From Theobroma cacao (taxonomy: Eukaryota > Streptophyta > Magnoliopsida > Malvales > Malvaceae): a stretch of 64,000 nt of DNA. The stretch spans positions 4,815,817 to 4,879,816 of the forward strand of contig NC_030850.1 of the NCBI RefSeq assembly GCF_000208745.1. The letters run 5' to 3'. This document shows, in pieces, positions 1 through 11,324 of this stretch; the first letter of the stretch is position 1; each line of letters opens with the position of its first letter. A program made the translations under genes and the position numbers. Below the pieces are notes generated by a model. It worked only from the letters and a program-made list of their open reading frames with translations, was not told the origin of the DNA and did not search any database.

Positions 1-840
1 AACTTTTGCAAGGATTTATGATCAGCCATGAAGCTAATGACAGTTGGCTATTAGTTTTTTCCTCTACATTCTAGCCAATTCATAAAGCTGCAAAGAAAGG
101 TTTGCGGTTGCATCATATTTTAACAGCATATTGTTCAAGATTTGAGTTTTAATGATTACGAGATAATCTCACTTTTAAGATAACTCAAACCCAATTTTTA
201 TAATATTTTCATCCCATGATCCAGCAATATACTAATGATTTCTTTCACCCAAGACCCCAGCGCATTGACCTGATCACTTCTCAAAGTGATAGCAAGACAG
301 TAGAAAATGCTTCAATTTTCTTTGTTTGAAGAAATTCAAGAGGATTGAACAAATTCCCCCTCCCCCAAATTGCCAAGTAGTATTGAATTAAATAGGTACC
401 ACATGCACTAAGCAACCAACACTAGATTGGACTTATTTATTGAGGATGATGACAAATGATCTGCTCAAAATGGGGCTGCTCCATCCACCAATTTGATTCC
501 GTGTCCGATGAGCAGCCATTTCTGATTAAATGCTACTGCAACGATCACTCCAATTCTCAGCTATACTTCAGATTCATCCCAAAAGCCATTTAATTAAAGA
601 TGCCCTTTTATGTTAAATATCTCTTTAGCTTAGAAACCAAGCTCCAAACCCAAAGGGCCGTTGTGAAAAAAAAGAACGAAGCCTAAAATAAATAAACACA
701 TAAAGGAAACCTTCAATGCGATATCAATGTCAATCAATCATTTTGTTCGTTATACAAAATATGGCGAAGACAAGAGACTTTGGGTGGAAGAAAGATTGAG
801 CGTCCCTTGATAATTAATTATGTGATTACATATGGTGAAA
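1..840. repeat. Repeat A, copy 1 (direct repeat of 11325-12850)
   Basis: This stretch is strongly similar to 11325-12850 in the same orientation. Shared landmarks are a GATCAGCCATGA start, a TTTGCGGTTGCATCAT block (about 100 and 11395), a GATTACGAGATAATCTCA block (about 156 and 11445) and GCCATTTAATTAAAGATG (about 584 and 12593). The copies differ by point changes and by a MITE-like insertion present only in the second copy. No open reading frame of interest is seen. The left edge runs into the window boundary, so the full unit may be longer. Confidence 0.8.
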
Positions 841-2046
841 TTGTATTATGCTTTTTAAAAAAAAAAAAAACTTTATGTTACGGGTATATGTTTTCAATTA
901 AAAAGATATACATATAAAAACATATCTTTTTAAGTGAATAAAAGATTTTATTTATAAATCTAAAACTCATTTGTTTATAAGTTCAATACTCATTTTATTC
1001 TTACTAATGTGAAATCTATAACACTTTAATTATGTTTGATAGAAAACAAACGGCATTCAAGCCTAAGCTCTTATCCTGAACCTGAGCAATAGCTCCAATT
1101 GGTATCAAGTTAATTTACTAATCAATTTTTGTACGAGCATGAGAACAAGTTGAGGAGTTCCAAGTCAGATTATTAATTAGTCGGTTCACCCACCGGGCCA
1201 AGTAAAACCTATCGATCTGGTTCTTGGGATATGTCTATAACATTTATGAACTGATTGTGAGATATATCATTATCTCACAATGAAATAGCTATCAATGAAA
1301 ATGACAAGTTGACAACTTAATTCAAATGTTAATACTTATTAAACAGCATAATGTGCCATGAAATCAAAAGTCAAACTCACCTTTATGTGTTTGTACTCCT
1401 CTTCTTTGGGTTTGGGCCTAAGAGATGAGAAATTGAAAAAGAGGAAAAAGCTTTGAACCATGGATCGCTTTTCTTTAATTTAGTGAATAATTCATACATG
1501 TAAATTATGATCTAAAATTCATGAAAAAAAAAACCAATAATTTTTGTTCTAAGCTTCTGTTACGTTCAATGGTTGATCGTATCAAAACTTGAGTTTAACC
1601 TCCATCATATTCATGCATGTAAACTACGATTTAGAGGGCTTTCGTATGAAAAAAATAAAATCCCAAAACTATTGGTAGTTGATAAACTACTGGAATGTAA
1701 AAAATACATATTCTATTATATTTCTGCTTAGATACACATCAACGTCATTCACTAAAAAAAACCCAAGTTGTTTTGTCATTCATGTACTATTGTACTCTGC
1801 ATTTCAAAATTAATCAACAGTGCTTATAGACATTGCTATTAGGCAGCAATATGTTTCAAAAATTAGGATCAAGTTGTCGTTTCTGAAGTCATCTATTCCT
1901 CTAATTTGTTTTCCCCCTGTCCTCAAAACAAATACAACAATCATATTGTCACCTCTAGGAAATCTAATATTCTTATTAATTTTATATTTTAAAAAAGAAA
2001 ATGAACGAAGAAATCCAACAAAAACCATAATGAAGTTTGCTGCACC
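841..2046. other. Intergenic, no gene recognised
   Basis: AT-rich sequence with short poly(A)/poly(T) runs. The overlapping small open frames around 1810-2070 on both strands have no recognisable domain and look like chance frames. No RNA gene was seen. Confidence 0.5.
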
Positions 2047-2328
2047 CAGGGGCGGAGGGTAAGCCAACAATGGGGGGCCACGAAATTTTTAAAAATATTT
2101 ATTTTTTATATATATTTTATCAATGGTCCCTTCAAAATTTTTGAAAATTTTTATTTATTATATATTATTAACGGCCCACTCAAAATAAATTTTTTATTTA
2201 ATAATTAATATAAATAAAAAATCAAACAACCTCACAAACCTACTTAACTTTACCCTAATTTAAGTTTTTCTACACCTCTTTCTCTTTTTCTTTTTCTTTT
2301 TCTCTTCTCTTTTGTGTCTTTTTATTTT

Positions 2329-2478
2329 TATTTCTCTTTTTTTTGTAACTCACCATTCAAACACACTTTATTCTTCAAAAGAGATTTATGAGCTTGTAAG
2401 TTTNTATTTCTCTTTTTTTGTAACTCACCATTCAAACACACTTTATTCTTCAAAAGAGATTTATGAGCTTGTAAGTTT
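2329..2478. repeat. 75-bp direct repeat split by a single N
   Basis: The block 2329-2403 is repeated at 2405-2478. The two differ by one T in a homopolymer (eight versus seven T). The undetermined base N lies exactly between them at 2404. It sits inside the hAT remnant. This is either a recent tandem duplication or, more likely, two overlapping contig ends joined without merging. Confidence 0.85.
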
Positions 2479-2717
2479 GGACAAAAAAAGACAGAGATCA
2501 CCCACCACCATTATGTAAAATTAAGAAGAGGTAAAATTTTCTTTTACCTTCTTCTTTCTATTTATATTATTTAACTATTATATGAAATCTTGTATTTTGT
2601 ATTTAATTATTTATATTTTATTCATTATAGTTTTATGTTTTATTTTTTAAGTTTAAATATAAATAAATAAAAATATTGAATGTTGACTATATTGTTTTTT
2701 TTAGGTTTGATTAAAAT

Positions 2718-3084
2718 ATGAGTAAGTTGAAAATAATTAACAAATTTTTTAAAAGAAAAGAGGTAGATCGCTCAAATGATTCTCCTACACTTGAACCATC
2801 AAACCTTAATACCTCATCATCAAAGAATTACACTTTCTGAATTGTGCCAGAGATTAGCAGCAACAGAAAAGTCAAAGAATTACTACTTGATTGATAGATT
2901 AATTCACTTTATTTTGACTCTTTCGATTTTTACAACAACTACAGAGAGAGCCTTTTCAATAATGAAAATTGTGAAAACAAGATTTCGAAACAAAATGGAT
3001 GATGAGTTTCTTACAGATAATTTAGTTGTTTATATTAATAAAGATATTACCAGTCTTTTCAATACAGAGTCAATAATTTATTGA
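2718..3084 (+). pseudogene. hAT transposase remnant (N-terminal start plus C-terminal dimerisation domain)
   Basis: The N-terminal piece starts at ATG 2718 (MSKLKIINKFFKRKE) and terminates after about 40 codons. The C-terminal piece in another frame carries LCQRLAATEKSKNYYLIDRL and the conserved TERAFS..K..K...RNKM.DEFL segment of the hAT C-terminal dimerisation domain. The RNase H-like catalytic core between them is absent. It resembles TTF-type/ZMYM1-like plant hAT transposases. It is non-functional because of the internal deletion and the change of frame. Confidence 0.75.
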
Positions 3085-3298
3085 ATTTGAATTTAGGAAA
3101 CATCGTCGAGCATAATTTTTTTAGATAACTATTATAAGTTTTTTTAAAATTTTTTTTATTTACATGTTATATAAAATTATTATCTATTATGAATCTTTTG
3201 ATTGTTGGTTAAATTCAATATATTAATTTTAAAAATTTTTATTTTTTATTTTTTTTCGTCTTTGATCCCGTAACAAAAATTGATTAGTTCCGTCCTTG

Positions 3299-4224
3299 GT
3301 TGAACTTGACTTTGGCTCCCAACAACAAGAGCGTGTTTAATGGGCCTAATTTAAGTCCATCGAACCTGACTTTGGTTTCGTAACATTTGTCTTTCTGGGT
3401 CGATTTCAGACTGTCACGTGAAACCCAATCTGCTTTGCGTCATTTTCATACAAGGCGAAGACGAATACAAATACTGGTGCACTTAGTTTACCTATTTTAA
3501 TTTTAGTCCAATTAAAGTAACAAGATCATTTTCGTTTAGGACCTTGGAATATTCTGATTTAATCACAAATGTTTGAATATTTTGTTCTAATAACAAATGC
3601 ATGTATCTCTATTTAAAAAAAGTCGTGTCAAATCTTCATTTATTTCCTTCTTCATGAGCGTCTGATTACCCCTAATCTTGCAAAATTTGGCACCTAAAAT
3701 CCCAAACTAATACCATTTTCTCTAAGATAGAACATGGTTCACGTGTAATCAAAAGTGGAACAGATGATTCTCGTGAATGCGCTACACATGTGTCGCCATG
3801 ACTTGGTTGCGTTGTTTACAAAGCGATTCATCTCTTCTCCGACAAAGACGTGGCCTAACCTTTCACCATTACTTATGGACCAAACTTGCATTAAAAATTT
3901 AAAACTTGGTAATATGAAAGATCCTCGCCTAAATTTCTTTACCCCCACTTCCACATTCCAATCGAACCCCATTCAGATGAAGATTCCGTTCAAAAGGGTT
4001 CCACCCAAAAAAAAAAAAGGAAAATCAAAACAATACTATTAAGCAAGATTAAAATGGGATAAATCAGGATTACCATAGTATTTGTTAATCCATTCTTTCC
4101 CAAATTAATTTTCTCATTAGTTTTGATGGAGCTGTGATTATCCAAAAAGAGAATTAAACTAAAAAACCAAAACCCTAAACTACTTTAATTTTATAATTAC
4201 AGTAATACACAGACTGAACAACAG
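3299..4224. other. Intergenic, 3' flank of the ATL gene
   Basis: No supported gene. Two overlapping small frames at 3739-4042 on opposite strands have no recognisable domain. The right part should hold the 3' UTR of the minus-strand RING gene. Confidence 0.4.
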
Positions 4225-5289
4225 TTATACCGGCGGCCGAGCCGAGGATTCGTCGCTGTCAATTTGTTCAACCTTCAAGTTAAGACAACTTAACTTCCCT
4301 TTAACGGACGTCAACCCTCTCCATGAATTCGACCCATCTCCATCTCCAGCGCCACCTTTCTGAGGCTTAACGGAACCCATCCTCGAAACAAACGGCGGAG
4401 TCCTTAAAAGCACCCGCCTATCAATATAACTCTTCCCTCTACTACTTCCTTCGCCTTTCCTAGAACTACCTTCCCTTCCCAACAAGACGTCGTAACTCCT
4501 CGTCCGCTTCAACCTCCCGCTTTTCGCAATTTGCTTCTTAATTTCCTCTGGCAATCTCAAGGTATACCTTTCCACGTTCTCCCCTGGCTGAATCAGTGAG
4601 TGACCCGTCGAGTGCGATCGTGGAAACTTCCCCGTTATTTTCCCTCGCGGTCGGGGTTCTTCATTCACGTCAATGACGAACTCATTTTGTTCTTCAACTC
4701 GTTGAGTTGTTGGAGGACTCGACCACTCATTATTATTCGAGTTCAACTCAGTGACATTTGAGCTTGACTCTACTGGTTTCCCATCGGAATCGGGAGTGAG
4801 TTTAGCTCGACAAACGGGACAAGTCACATGGTATTCCAACCAAGCGTCGATACAATCGGGATGAAACACGTGACTGCATTTCGGTATCAAACGCAGCGCT
4901 TCGTCGTCTTCGAACTCGCTTAAACAAACTGCGCATTCCAACGCTCCTTTCCCCATTTTAAGGTCCTTCACGCAAGAATATATAAAGACCGGGAAACTCT
5001 CAATCACGGCCGAATCAAGACCTTTCCGCCGAGACCTTTCGCCAGAGGAAGCTGCAGCGACGGCGGACGCGGTGGCAATGGCGTTGGATTCGTTACACTG
5101 GCGGATGTAAATGGAGAGGAAGCCAACGAAGAAGAAAGCGCAGACGAGGACCATAACGACGATAGCCATTGAGGGGTCGAAGTGAGAGTAAAGCCCGTAC
5201 GAGTCTCCCCTTGGTGGCGCGGTTGGCTGCGCCGCTGCTACGACGACCGTTACTATGTATAAGAAAACCCAGCGTCTGAGATTTAACAT
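4225..5289 (-). CDS. ATL-family RING-H2 E3 ubiquitin ligase (ATL6/ATL31-like)
   Basis: Intronless, 354 residues, stop TAA at 4225. I chose ATG at 5289; the frame stays open six codons further, but that longer frame begins with TTG. Domains: hydrophobic N-terminus (about 5-20, signal-like), one membrane segment (about 41-62, [17 protein letters not shown]), the GLD motif of the ATL family (90-92), and a RING-H2 finger with ligands C119, C122, C138, H140, H143, C146, C157, C160 and the E2-contact Trp at 150. The C-terminal half has the [11 protein letters not shown] and [15 protein letters not shown] blocks typical of ATL6/ATL31. Those Arabidopsis proteins are membrane E3 ligases acting in carbon/nitrogen response and immunity, with targets including 14-3-3 proteins. 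Family assignment is firm; the exact orthologue is inferred. Confidence 0.93.
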   Translation of the reverse strand: MLNLRRWVFLYIVTVVVAAAQPTAPPRGDSYGLYSHFDPSMAIVVMVLVCAFFFVGFLSIYIRQCNESNAIATASAVAAASSGERSRRKGLDSAVIESFPVFIYSCVKDLKMGKGALECAVCLSEFEDDEALRLIPKCSHVFHPDCIDAWLEYHVTCPVCRAKLTPDSDGKPVESSSNVTELNSNNNEWSSPPTTQRVEEQNEFVIDVNEEPRPRGKITGKFPRSHSTGHSLIQPGENVERYTLRLPEEIKKQIAKSGRLKRTRSYDVLLGREGSSRKGEGSSRGKSYIDRRVLLRTPPFVSRMGSVKPQKGGAGDGDGSNSWRGLTSVKGKLSCLNLKVEQIDSDESSARPPV

Positions 5290-5495
5290 TCCGGCCAAGG
5301 GAATCAAGATTTGGAGAAAGAAATCGAAACGGTTTACTCACTTGCACTCTTTTTAACTGAAATTCGGGGTTGGGCTAGACCTCGCATTGTTGGGCTAAAT
5401 ACAAGAAGCAAGAGAAGGAAAATAGAAGACAAGAATCGGAAGGATAATAATCAGCGGTTGCCGTGGGCGGGAAGTAAAAATGGAGTCGTGGTTGC

Positions 5496-5537
5496 TGACG
5501 TCATCCTAATATCAGAGGCTAAACTTTGGACACGTGG
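5496..5537. promoter_or_regulatory. bZIP-type sites upstream of the ATL gene
   Basis: A perfect TGACGTCA palindrome lies at 5496-5503 and an ABRE/G-box-like ACACGTGG at 5530-5537, about 205-250 bp upstream of the ATL start codon. Both are classic plant bZIP (TGA/ABF) targets and would fit stress or elicitor control of an ATL6/31-type gene. Sites are seen; function is inferred. Confidence 0.45.
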
Positions 5538-5540
5538 ATG

Positions 5541-7014
5541 AGTTCGATTGAATTCCTAGTCGTAAAACCTAGATTAGCTTAAGTGTAATAATTTTCTGGA
5601 AGAATCTAATTCTTTCGCCGCTTTGGCACATTCAATCCAGTGACTAAGAAACGATGGGCTGAAGGAAGAAAACGGCTCCGAGTGAAGAAAGTGAAATGAA
5701 AAGGACGGGAGGGCCAATGTGTTAGGGATAAGGTTTGTTCGGCTTGATTTCTTAAAAAAAATAAATAAACTGTTTTGAGTTTCGATCTGATCCTTTTGTT
5801 GTAATTGCAATATGACTTCATCGGTATTGCAATTTGTAATTCCCTTTTTCCTAATTGATGTGACATAAGCATTTGCTCCAAGATCAGGATTATCGTTGAA
5901 TGTCTCGTTTTTTTACTAATCGAGTCAAAGTTCGGCTTTTAAGGCTTCTTAATCGGGTCATGATTTTGTCACGCTTTGCACTTTGTTAAGTGTTGAACTG
6001 ACTAATTTGCTTTTCCAGCAGCCCTTGTTTTCCAAACGGAATAAATTAGGGGTTTACCGATGCTACTAAGCAATACCGTAATAAAATTGCCAAAATTGAA
6101 AACCGGCACCTGCACTATATCAAATTTTAAAGATTTAATCATTAATCTATCACAATTTTAAAAGATTTAAATTTTTATCAAATGTCGGATTTCGAATAAT
6201 CCTTAATCATGAGATTATTCAATTGTTAAATTAGGTAACGTGGCATAATTTTGATGCGTTGCATGACAAGTGGACTTTGCTAGCTGATTACTTATTTTAT
6301 ATCAAGTTTTCCTTTTCGTATAAATTATTATAATAATAGTAATAATCCGATAAAAAATTTAAAATAATTAAGTGAAATAGAGTGTCACTTGACAAGAAAT
6401 ATATGTGGCCAATCAACCAATTTGGTGGCTGAATATTTACACTATTAATAATTGTCTTTAATCCATGCATTGAATGAAAATATAGAAATTAAACTCGTTG
6501 AAATTGTAATATAGAGTTTAAATCGTTAATATTGATATAGTATCAGGATCAAATTCAACTTGGACTTAATAATGAAAGGGGTTCTTTTCAAAAATACCTC
6601 TCATACATAAAGTATTTTTGAAAATAATTCTCTTTATAGTTTTAACTATTTTTAATCAAGAGAAATTAATTTTAAACAAAATTACCCTCAATAAAACCGA
6701 CCCATATGTTTATGTTCGCATCTCAAACCGACTCATATCCTTTAAATTTTTCTCACTAGATCATTCATCTCTGGAGTATTTTTTACCAGAAAGAAAAACC
6801 TTTAAGCATTTTGAATATTTTGGAGTAGTATTTGATACACGAGGAAAAACCTTCAAACGTTTTGAGTATTTTTAAGAATTTTGAAGTGATTTTTAATATA
6901 TGAAAAAAAACTTTTGAGTATTTTTTGCCAAATAAGCATATTCGTTGATTATGTTGTTAAATGAAATATGGTGTATTGTTTGAAGTTGTTGATTTTGTTA
7001 AATAAAATTTAGTA
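5541..7014. other. Intergenic, no gene recognised
   Basis: AT-rich intergenic DNA. Small open frames on the minus strand (5574-5881) and plus strand (6618-6875) have no domain and simple composition. Around 6790-6910 a short phrase (CATTTTGAATATTTT-like) recurs, a minor local repeat. Confidence 0.45.
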
Positions 7015-7375
7015 GTTTTTGTGGATTTTAGGCATTACATAACTAGTTTTTAGACATTACGTAACTAGTTTTTATGCATTGCCTTACTAATTTTTAAGTA
7101 TTACATAACTAATTTTTAGGTATTATGTGACTAATTGATATGGTATTGCATGACTGGTTAGTAAGATATTACGTGACTAGTTTTTAGATATTGTGTGACT
7201 TAAGTATTGCCTAAAAATTAATCACGCAATGCTTTAAAAATTAGTCACACAATACCTAAAACCAGTCACACAATACCTAAAAACCAAAGATGCAATGCCT
7301 AACAATTAGTCTCGTAACACCTAAAAACTAATAGCACAATGCGTAAAAATCAGTAATGCAATACCTAATAACTAA
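7015..7375. repeat. Foldback: two arms of short tandem repeats in opposite orientation
   Basis: The left arm (about 7025-7200) is a run of roughly 25-nt units of the type GCATTACATAACTAGTTTTTAG. The right arm (about 7205-7375) is the reverse complement of the same unit (CCTAAAAATTAATCACGCAATG and variants), about seven units per side. The whole block can fold into one long imperfect hairpin centred near 7202. It could be a foldback or MITE-type element, or a locus making double-stranded RNA. No coding frame. Confidence 0.75.
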
Positions 7376-9226
7376 TTAATTTGCCTACTCACAGTTAGGT
7401 TTAAGTTATCAAAATCATATAGTGTTCTAATTTACATATATATCTAACCAATTTTAACCCCTCAACTTTAGGGTTTTATGAATAAACCAAAAAATTTAAG
7501 AACCTAAAACACATATCTTGATGTCATATCTACATTTGAGATGGTGAGAAAGAGTTAGATGGCGAGATATACAGTATTTAGTAAGAGATAAATCAGGATT
7601 TAATTTTAAAATTTTTGTTTTGATGGCGAGATAAAGAAATCGAGACTATTTTAATTTGTCTAAAATTATTTAAAGGGCATTGTTTTCAAGTCATGTCAAA
7701 AATTAGGTAAAAATAATTTAAATTATAATAAATGATATTTTTGAATTTGGCTTATGAGGAAGGTTTTTTTTTTTATATAATTGGAGGGAGGGGGATTTAA
7801 ATCCTTTTTTTATATAGGAGATTCATACACCAACTAATGAGTCAAATGTTCGGATGCGATTTATGGGGAAGGTTATTTCTCATAATTTTCTCTAATAAAA
7901 GAATAAAAAAAGTGGTGTACAAATATAGTATTATGATTTCTTCGGTTTCTTTTAGAGTAACCATACGTAAAGAGATCAAAATTAGATAAGGTTTGATGTC
8001 GGATTTGTCCTTTTTATTGACGAAATAGCTGAGATTCCAAGAGAAATTTTTTCACGAAACGATGAGCAAGTTGGTATGCCTCGATGGGGAACTTTTCGTG
8101 ATGAGGGCGAAAAAAAGCTAACGGCCTCGGCCTATCTAACAGATTTGTGGGACAAATTTTACAAGCCATAGCCCATCATTTTTGGGGTCCAACTTTGGAT
8201 TTTGCCTGGAGAAACATGTAAATGACATAATCTCCATTCAATGTTGTCAGATCGCCTAGCTAACACCTCCTTTAAAAAAACACTTAAAATACCAAGTGAC
8301 ATTATTAATGTAAAGAAAGTTTGTGTTTTTTTTAATACAAGAGGGAGCATTATAACTCCAATGCATAATTAAAACGAATTTATTTAATTTGGTTTATGAA
8401 TGTGAAATTGAGACAAGTTTCATCCTTATCCTTTTTGAATAAACACCAAGTGGACCGCCATCAATTAAAAAATTATTTGGAGTAGTTGAAAACATTGTAA
8501 ATTAAGAACCCATCCAAATCACCTTCCCTATTCACTTATAAAACACTCCTTGTATATCTAAACATACGGAGTAGTATTAAATAACCTTAAGAGCTCTCAT
8601 GACTCTTACACAAATTTAATTCATATATAAATACTACTTATAAAATGTATTTGCAAGTTGTAAGTTGTAACAAATGGGTCAAACGAATTGATAATGGCCC
8701 CTTCCAACAGATAAAGGCAAAAGGTGCTCTGGAGCCAAGACCTTGTGTTGGCTCGATTCTCCTGGGATATTTAAAGTACAAATTGTGGATCGTGAAAATT
8801 AATAACAGAACGTCAAAGACTCTAGACTATCTTATTTGGCAGATAAATCCTCATCTTGCCCTCCCTATCATTTTTCAATAAGGTCAAATTATTGGTGTGA
8901 TTTGGTCAGTCGAGTTAGTGAAAAGCTCAACTTCAGCTGGAATTCCATACTAAAGTAAAAGTTTGTATGTTGTTTCAATCAAAATTTATTAAAATAGTTA
9001 TAATATTTTAAATAATTTATGAACTATAAAGAAAATTTAAATAAACTTATATTTTTATTGAATTTAATCATTTATTTTTATTTTTAATCAAACAAAATTT
9101 CATGACTAATAATAAATTAATTATTATTAATCAAAATATTATTTGTCATTTTATACCCATGTGATTTTGATATGAAAATTCAAAAATATAATGCCATCAT
9201 ATCATGTCTTGAGTTTAAGCTAAATA
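7376..9226. other. Intergenic, no gene recognised
   Basis: AT-rich sequence. A 78-codon frame at 8645-8881 was inspected and shows no known domain or splice context. No RNA gene seen. Confidence 0.4.
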
Positions 9227-9292
9227 TAATGTAACGATTGTCCAAGTAAGTTCCATTACTTTTTCTAATTTACTTGGACAATCGTTACATTA
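9227..9292. repeat. Perfect 23-bp inverted repeat with a 20-nt loop
   Basis: The arm 9227-9249 (starting TAATGTAACGATTGTCC) is exactly complementary to 9270-9292, with a 20-nt spacer. The flanks do not continue the pairing beyond the 23rd base pair. The stem is of small-RNA size. Plant MIRNA stems normally contain mismatches and longer loops, so a young hairpin or a templated snap-back insertion is equally plausible. Confidence 0.85.
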
Positions 9293-10042
9293 ATGGAATT
9301 AAATTTGAGTTAGACAAATTCATGGTCTTGGGTTAGGCTCAATTGATCAGCCTACTATACAATGCTGACTTCAAATTCCAACTTGTTTATTTTTCTGCTT
9401 TTTGTTGGAATAGATTATGAAACAATTACTATATGTATTAATATTCACTTGCAATTATTTTGTTGAATATTATGATAACTCTAACAGTCTAACTAATGAA
9501 TATATAGACAGAGTACCCGTGATATAAGATATGCTTCAACAGAATAGTTCAAGATTAGCACATCCCCGTTGCAACTAGCAATAGATATGGTTGGAGCAAT
9601 AATTCAAGGTGCTACACAGTTATTGTACTAATTTTTATTCAATAAATCTTTATTAACATATAATCATCTTAGCCAAAAGACAAGTAAATCTAGAATGAAG
9701 AAATCTAGGCAAGTAATTATTACAAATAATTAGTTTTAATAGTTCCAGATATTATTACAAAAAAAAAAGTTTTAATAGATTTAGGTATTATTTCAAAAAA
9801 ATATATTCATAATAGTTTTATGCATTATTACAAAAAAAATAGTAACTTTACATATTTTAAAATTTAAATAATTAGCATTCAAATATTATGTCATTATTTA
9901 TTATTTTAAAAAATAAAGTTTGAAAATGTATATTAAAAAACATGTGTTTTAAACTTTGTATTTTCATATACTTGAATAATTTTGTAAATGAATATTATTT
10001 CTCAATAAAATACTTTTATTCTAATCCCTACTAAAATGCTTT
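9293..10042. other. Intergenic, no gene recognised
   Basis: AT-rich sequence with repeated AATAGTTTTA/TATTACAAAAAA phrases (about 9720-9850). No coding or RNA gene identified. Confidence 0.4.
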
Positions 10043-11310
10043 TAGAGAATACATTTCTTTTATATTCTTTTTTCCTCTTTGAATCTTGAGTTTTCACATG
10101 ATTTCTTTCTTTTTTGTTGTGGGAAGCCTTATCGGATGCCTTCTCTCTTAATATAATAAAGCCTCTTAGATTCAGAGCCAATATTGTTTAGTGCACAACA
10201 CATGTAATTAAAGAAAACAAAAGAAAAGTTCTTTCCTTTAACTTTGACTTGCTATAAGGTAGTGTTTCTTTTAAGTTCTATATCCTTAAGAATAAAAAGT
10301 AGATCAGTTAAAGTGTGATAGAATTTCAATGTGAATGCAAAAAAAAAAGATAGCCTAAATATTCGTGAATTTTTATATAAAAGATTTACTTATTATTTTT
10401 ATTAAAATAACTTTTTGGATGTTTTTAATTTAAAGAAAATTGACAAAAAAAAGTTAGTATATGTAGTTAATTTTTTTAAATGAATAAAATTGAAATGTTG
10501 TATATCAATTTGAATGAAATAATAGGTTGAATTTTGAAATAAAAATTTGAATAATATTAGATATTAAAGTAAGTATTTAGCCAAATATGATATTTTATAT
10601 TAGGGTAAAATATTCTTGCTCCTTAACTTTTAGACATAATTTTAGATAGATCTATTAGTTTTCAAAATGGATAATCCGTTTTAAAAAGTAAATATCATTA
10701 ACAAAAAAATATAAAAGGATTAAAATTCTTTTCTGCTTTTTCTTATTTTTTTTCTCAAACAATATGACAAGTCGAACACCCCATGGTAGGTGCTCCCCAA
10801 GAGAAGGGAGCACCGATCAAGTGCTACTAAGGGGAGAGGAGCACAGAATTGGGAGCACTAGATGCACTAGATTGGTGCACCCCTAAAATTTTTTTTTTTG
10901 CTCCCCTAATAGTGATTTGAATGAGTTTCCCCTTAGTCAGATATTTCATTTATTAAGTCATTCATTCGTGAATTCTTATATACAAAACTTGAAGAATAAA
11001 AATAGAGATGATGATGTTATTGTGAACAAAGACCGGATATAAAGCAAATGTTTTCTTAAATTGTTGAAATGGTTTAAGTAAAATAGACCTAAGAATCTAG
11101 AATCAGTAAAAATAAATAATTTCAAGATAAAAAATGAATTTATGCAAGAATGATTTATCCTCAATGGCAAGTTGAATAATGTGTATTTATATGCTTTCAT
11201 GAATTGTCAATTCTGTTGTACCTGTTATAATAAATTGTTATGTATCTTTCTCTATCAATTTCTTTTGAATAAAATAACAAAACTTCATACGTAACAAAGC
11301 ATGTAACCTT
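10043..11310. repeat. Repeat R1, upstream of the first AGO5/H3 unit
   Basis: Direct-orientation copy of a repeat also found at about 30996-31690 (R2) and 46930-48175 (R3). Shared landmarks are GAATCTTG.GTTTTCACATGAT, ATATAATAAA.CCTCTTAGATTC, ACTTTGACTTGCTATAAG and, with R3, CTGTTGTACCTGTTATAATAAA near the right end. R1 begins within the R3 homology, lacking its left part, and contains an extra ~309-bp insertion (10601-10909) that R3 does not have. Its position outside the first AGO5 unit makes it a candidate substrate for unequal crossing-over. Confidence 0.75.
10601..10909. mobile_element. MITE-like insertion inside R1
   Basis: Comparison with R3 defines this insertion: the R1 flanks (GATATTTTATA before, TAGTGATTTGAATGAGTTT after) are nearly contiguous in R3 around 47740-47780. 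The insert starts TAGGGTAAAA and ends CTCCCCTAA, short complementary ends. It contains a GC-richer cluster of GGAGCAC/GTGCTCC words, including the perfect hairpin GGTGCTCCC (10789-10797)/GGGAGCACC (10806-10814). No coding capacity. The family is not recognised. Confidence 0.55.
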
Positions 11311-11324
11311 GAATAAATTTTCAA

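Larger units (their letters stand above)
2047..3298 (+). mobile_element. Internally deleted hAT-family DNA transposon
   Basis: The left end begins CAGGGGCGGAGGG. The right end, read on the opposite strand, begins CAAGGACGGAAC, so the termini form an imperfect inverted repeat of the hAT CAGGGGCGG type. The flanking 8-mers (GCTGCACC and GTTGAACT) match at five of eight positions, a possible decayed target-site duplication. Inside, a frame from ATG 2718 encodes the short lysine-rich start seen in TTF/zinc-finger hAT transposases and stops at about 2840. A second frame (2776-3084) encodes the C-terminal hAT dimerisation region with the motif TERAFSIMKIVKTRFRNKM. The body between these pieces is missing, so the element cannot be autonomous. 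Confidence 0.75.

Noticed and set aside
4225..5307. Longer reading frame for the ATL gene starting at 5307
   Set aside because: It would start with TTG. The in-frame ATG at 5289 gives a normal ATL N-terminus, so the shorter start is preferred.
8645..8881. 78-codon plus-strand frame
   Set aside because: No domain, no neighbouring exon or promoter support; treated as chance.
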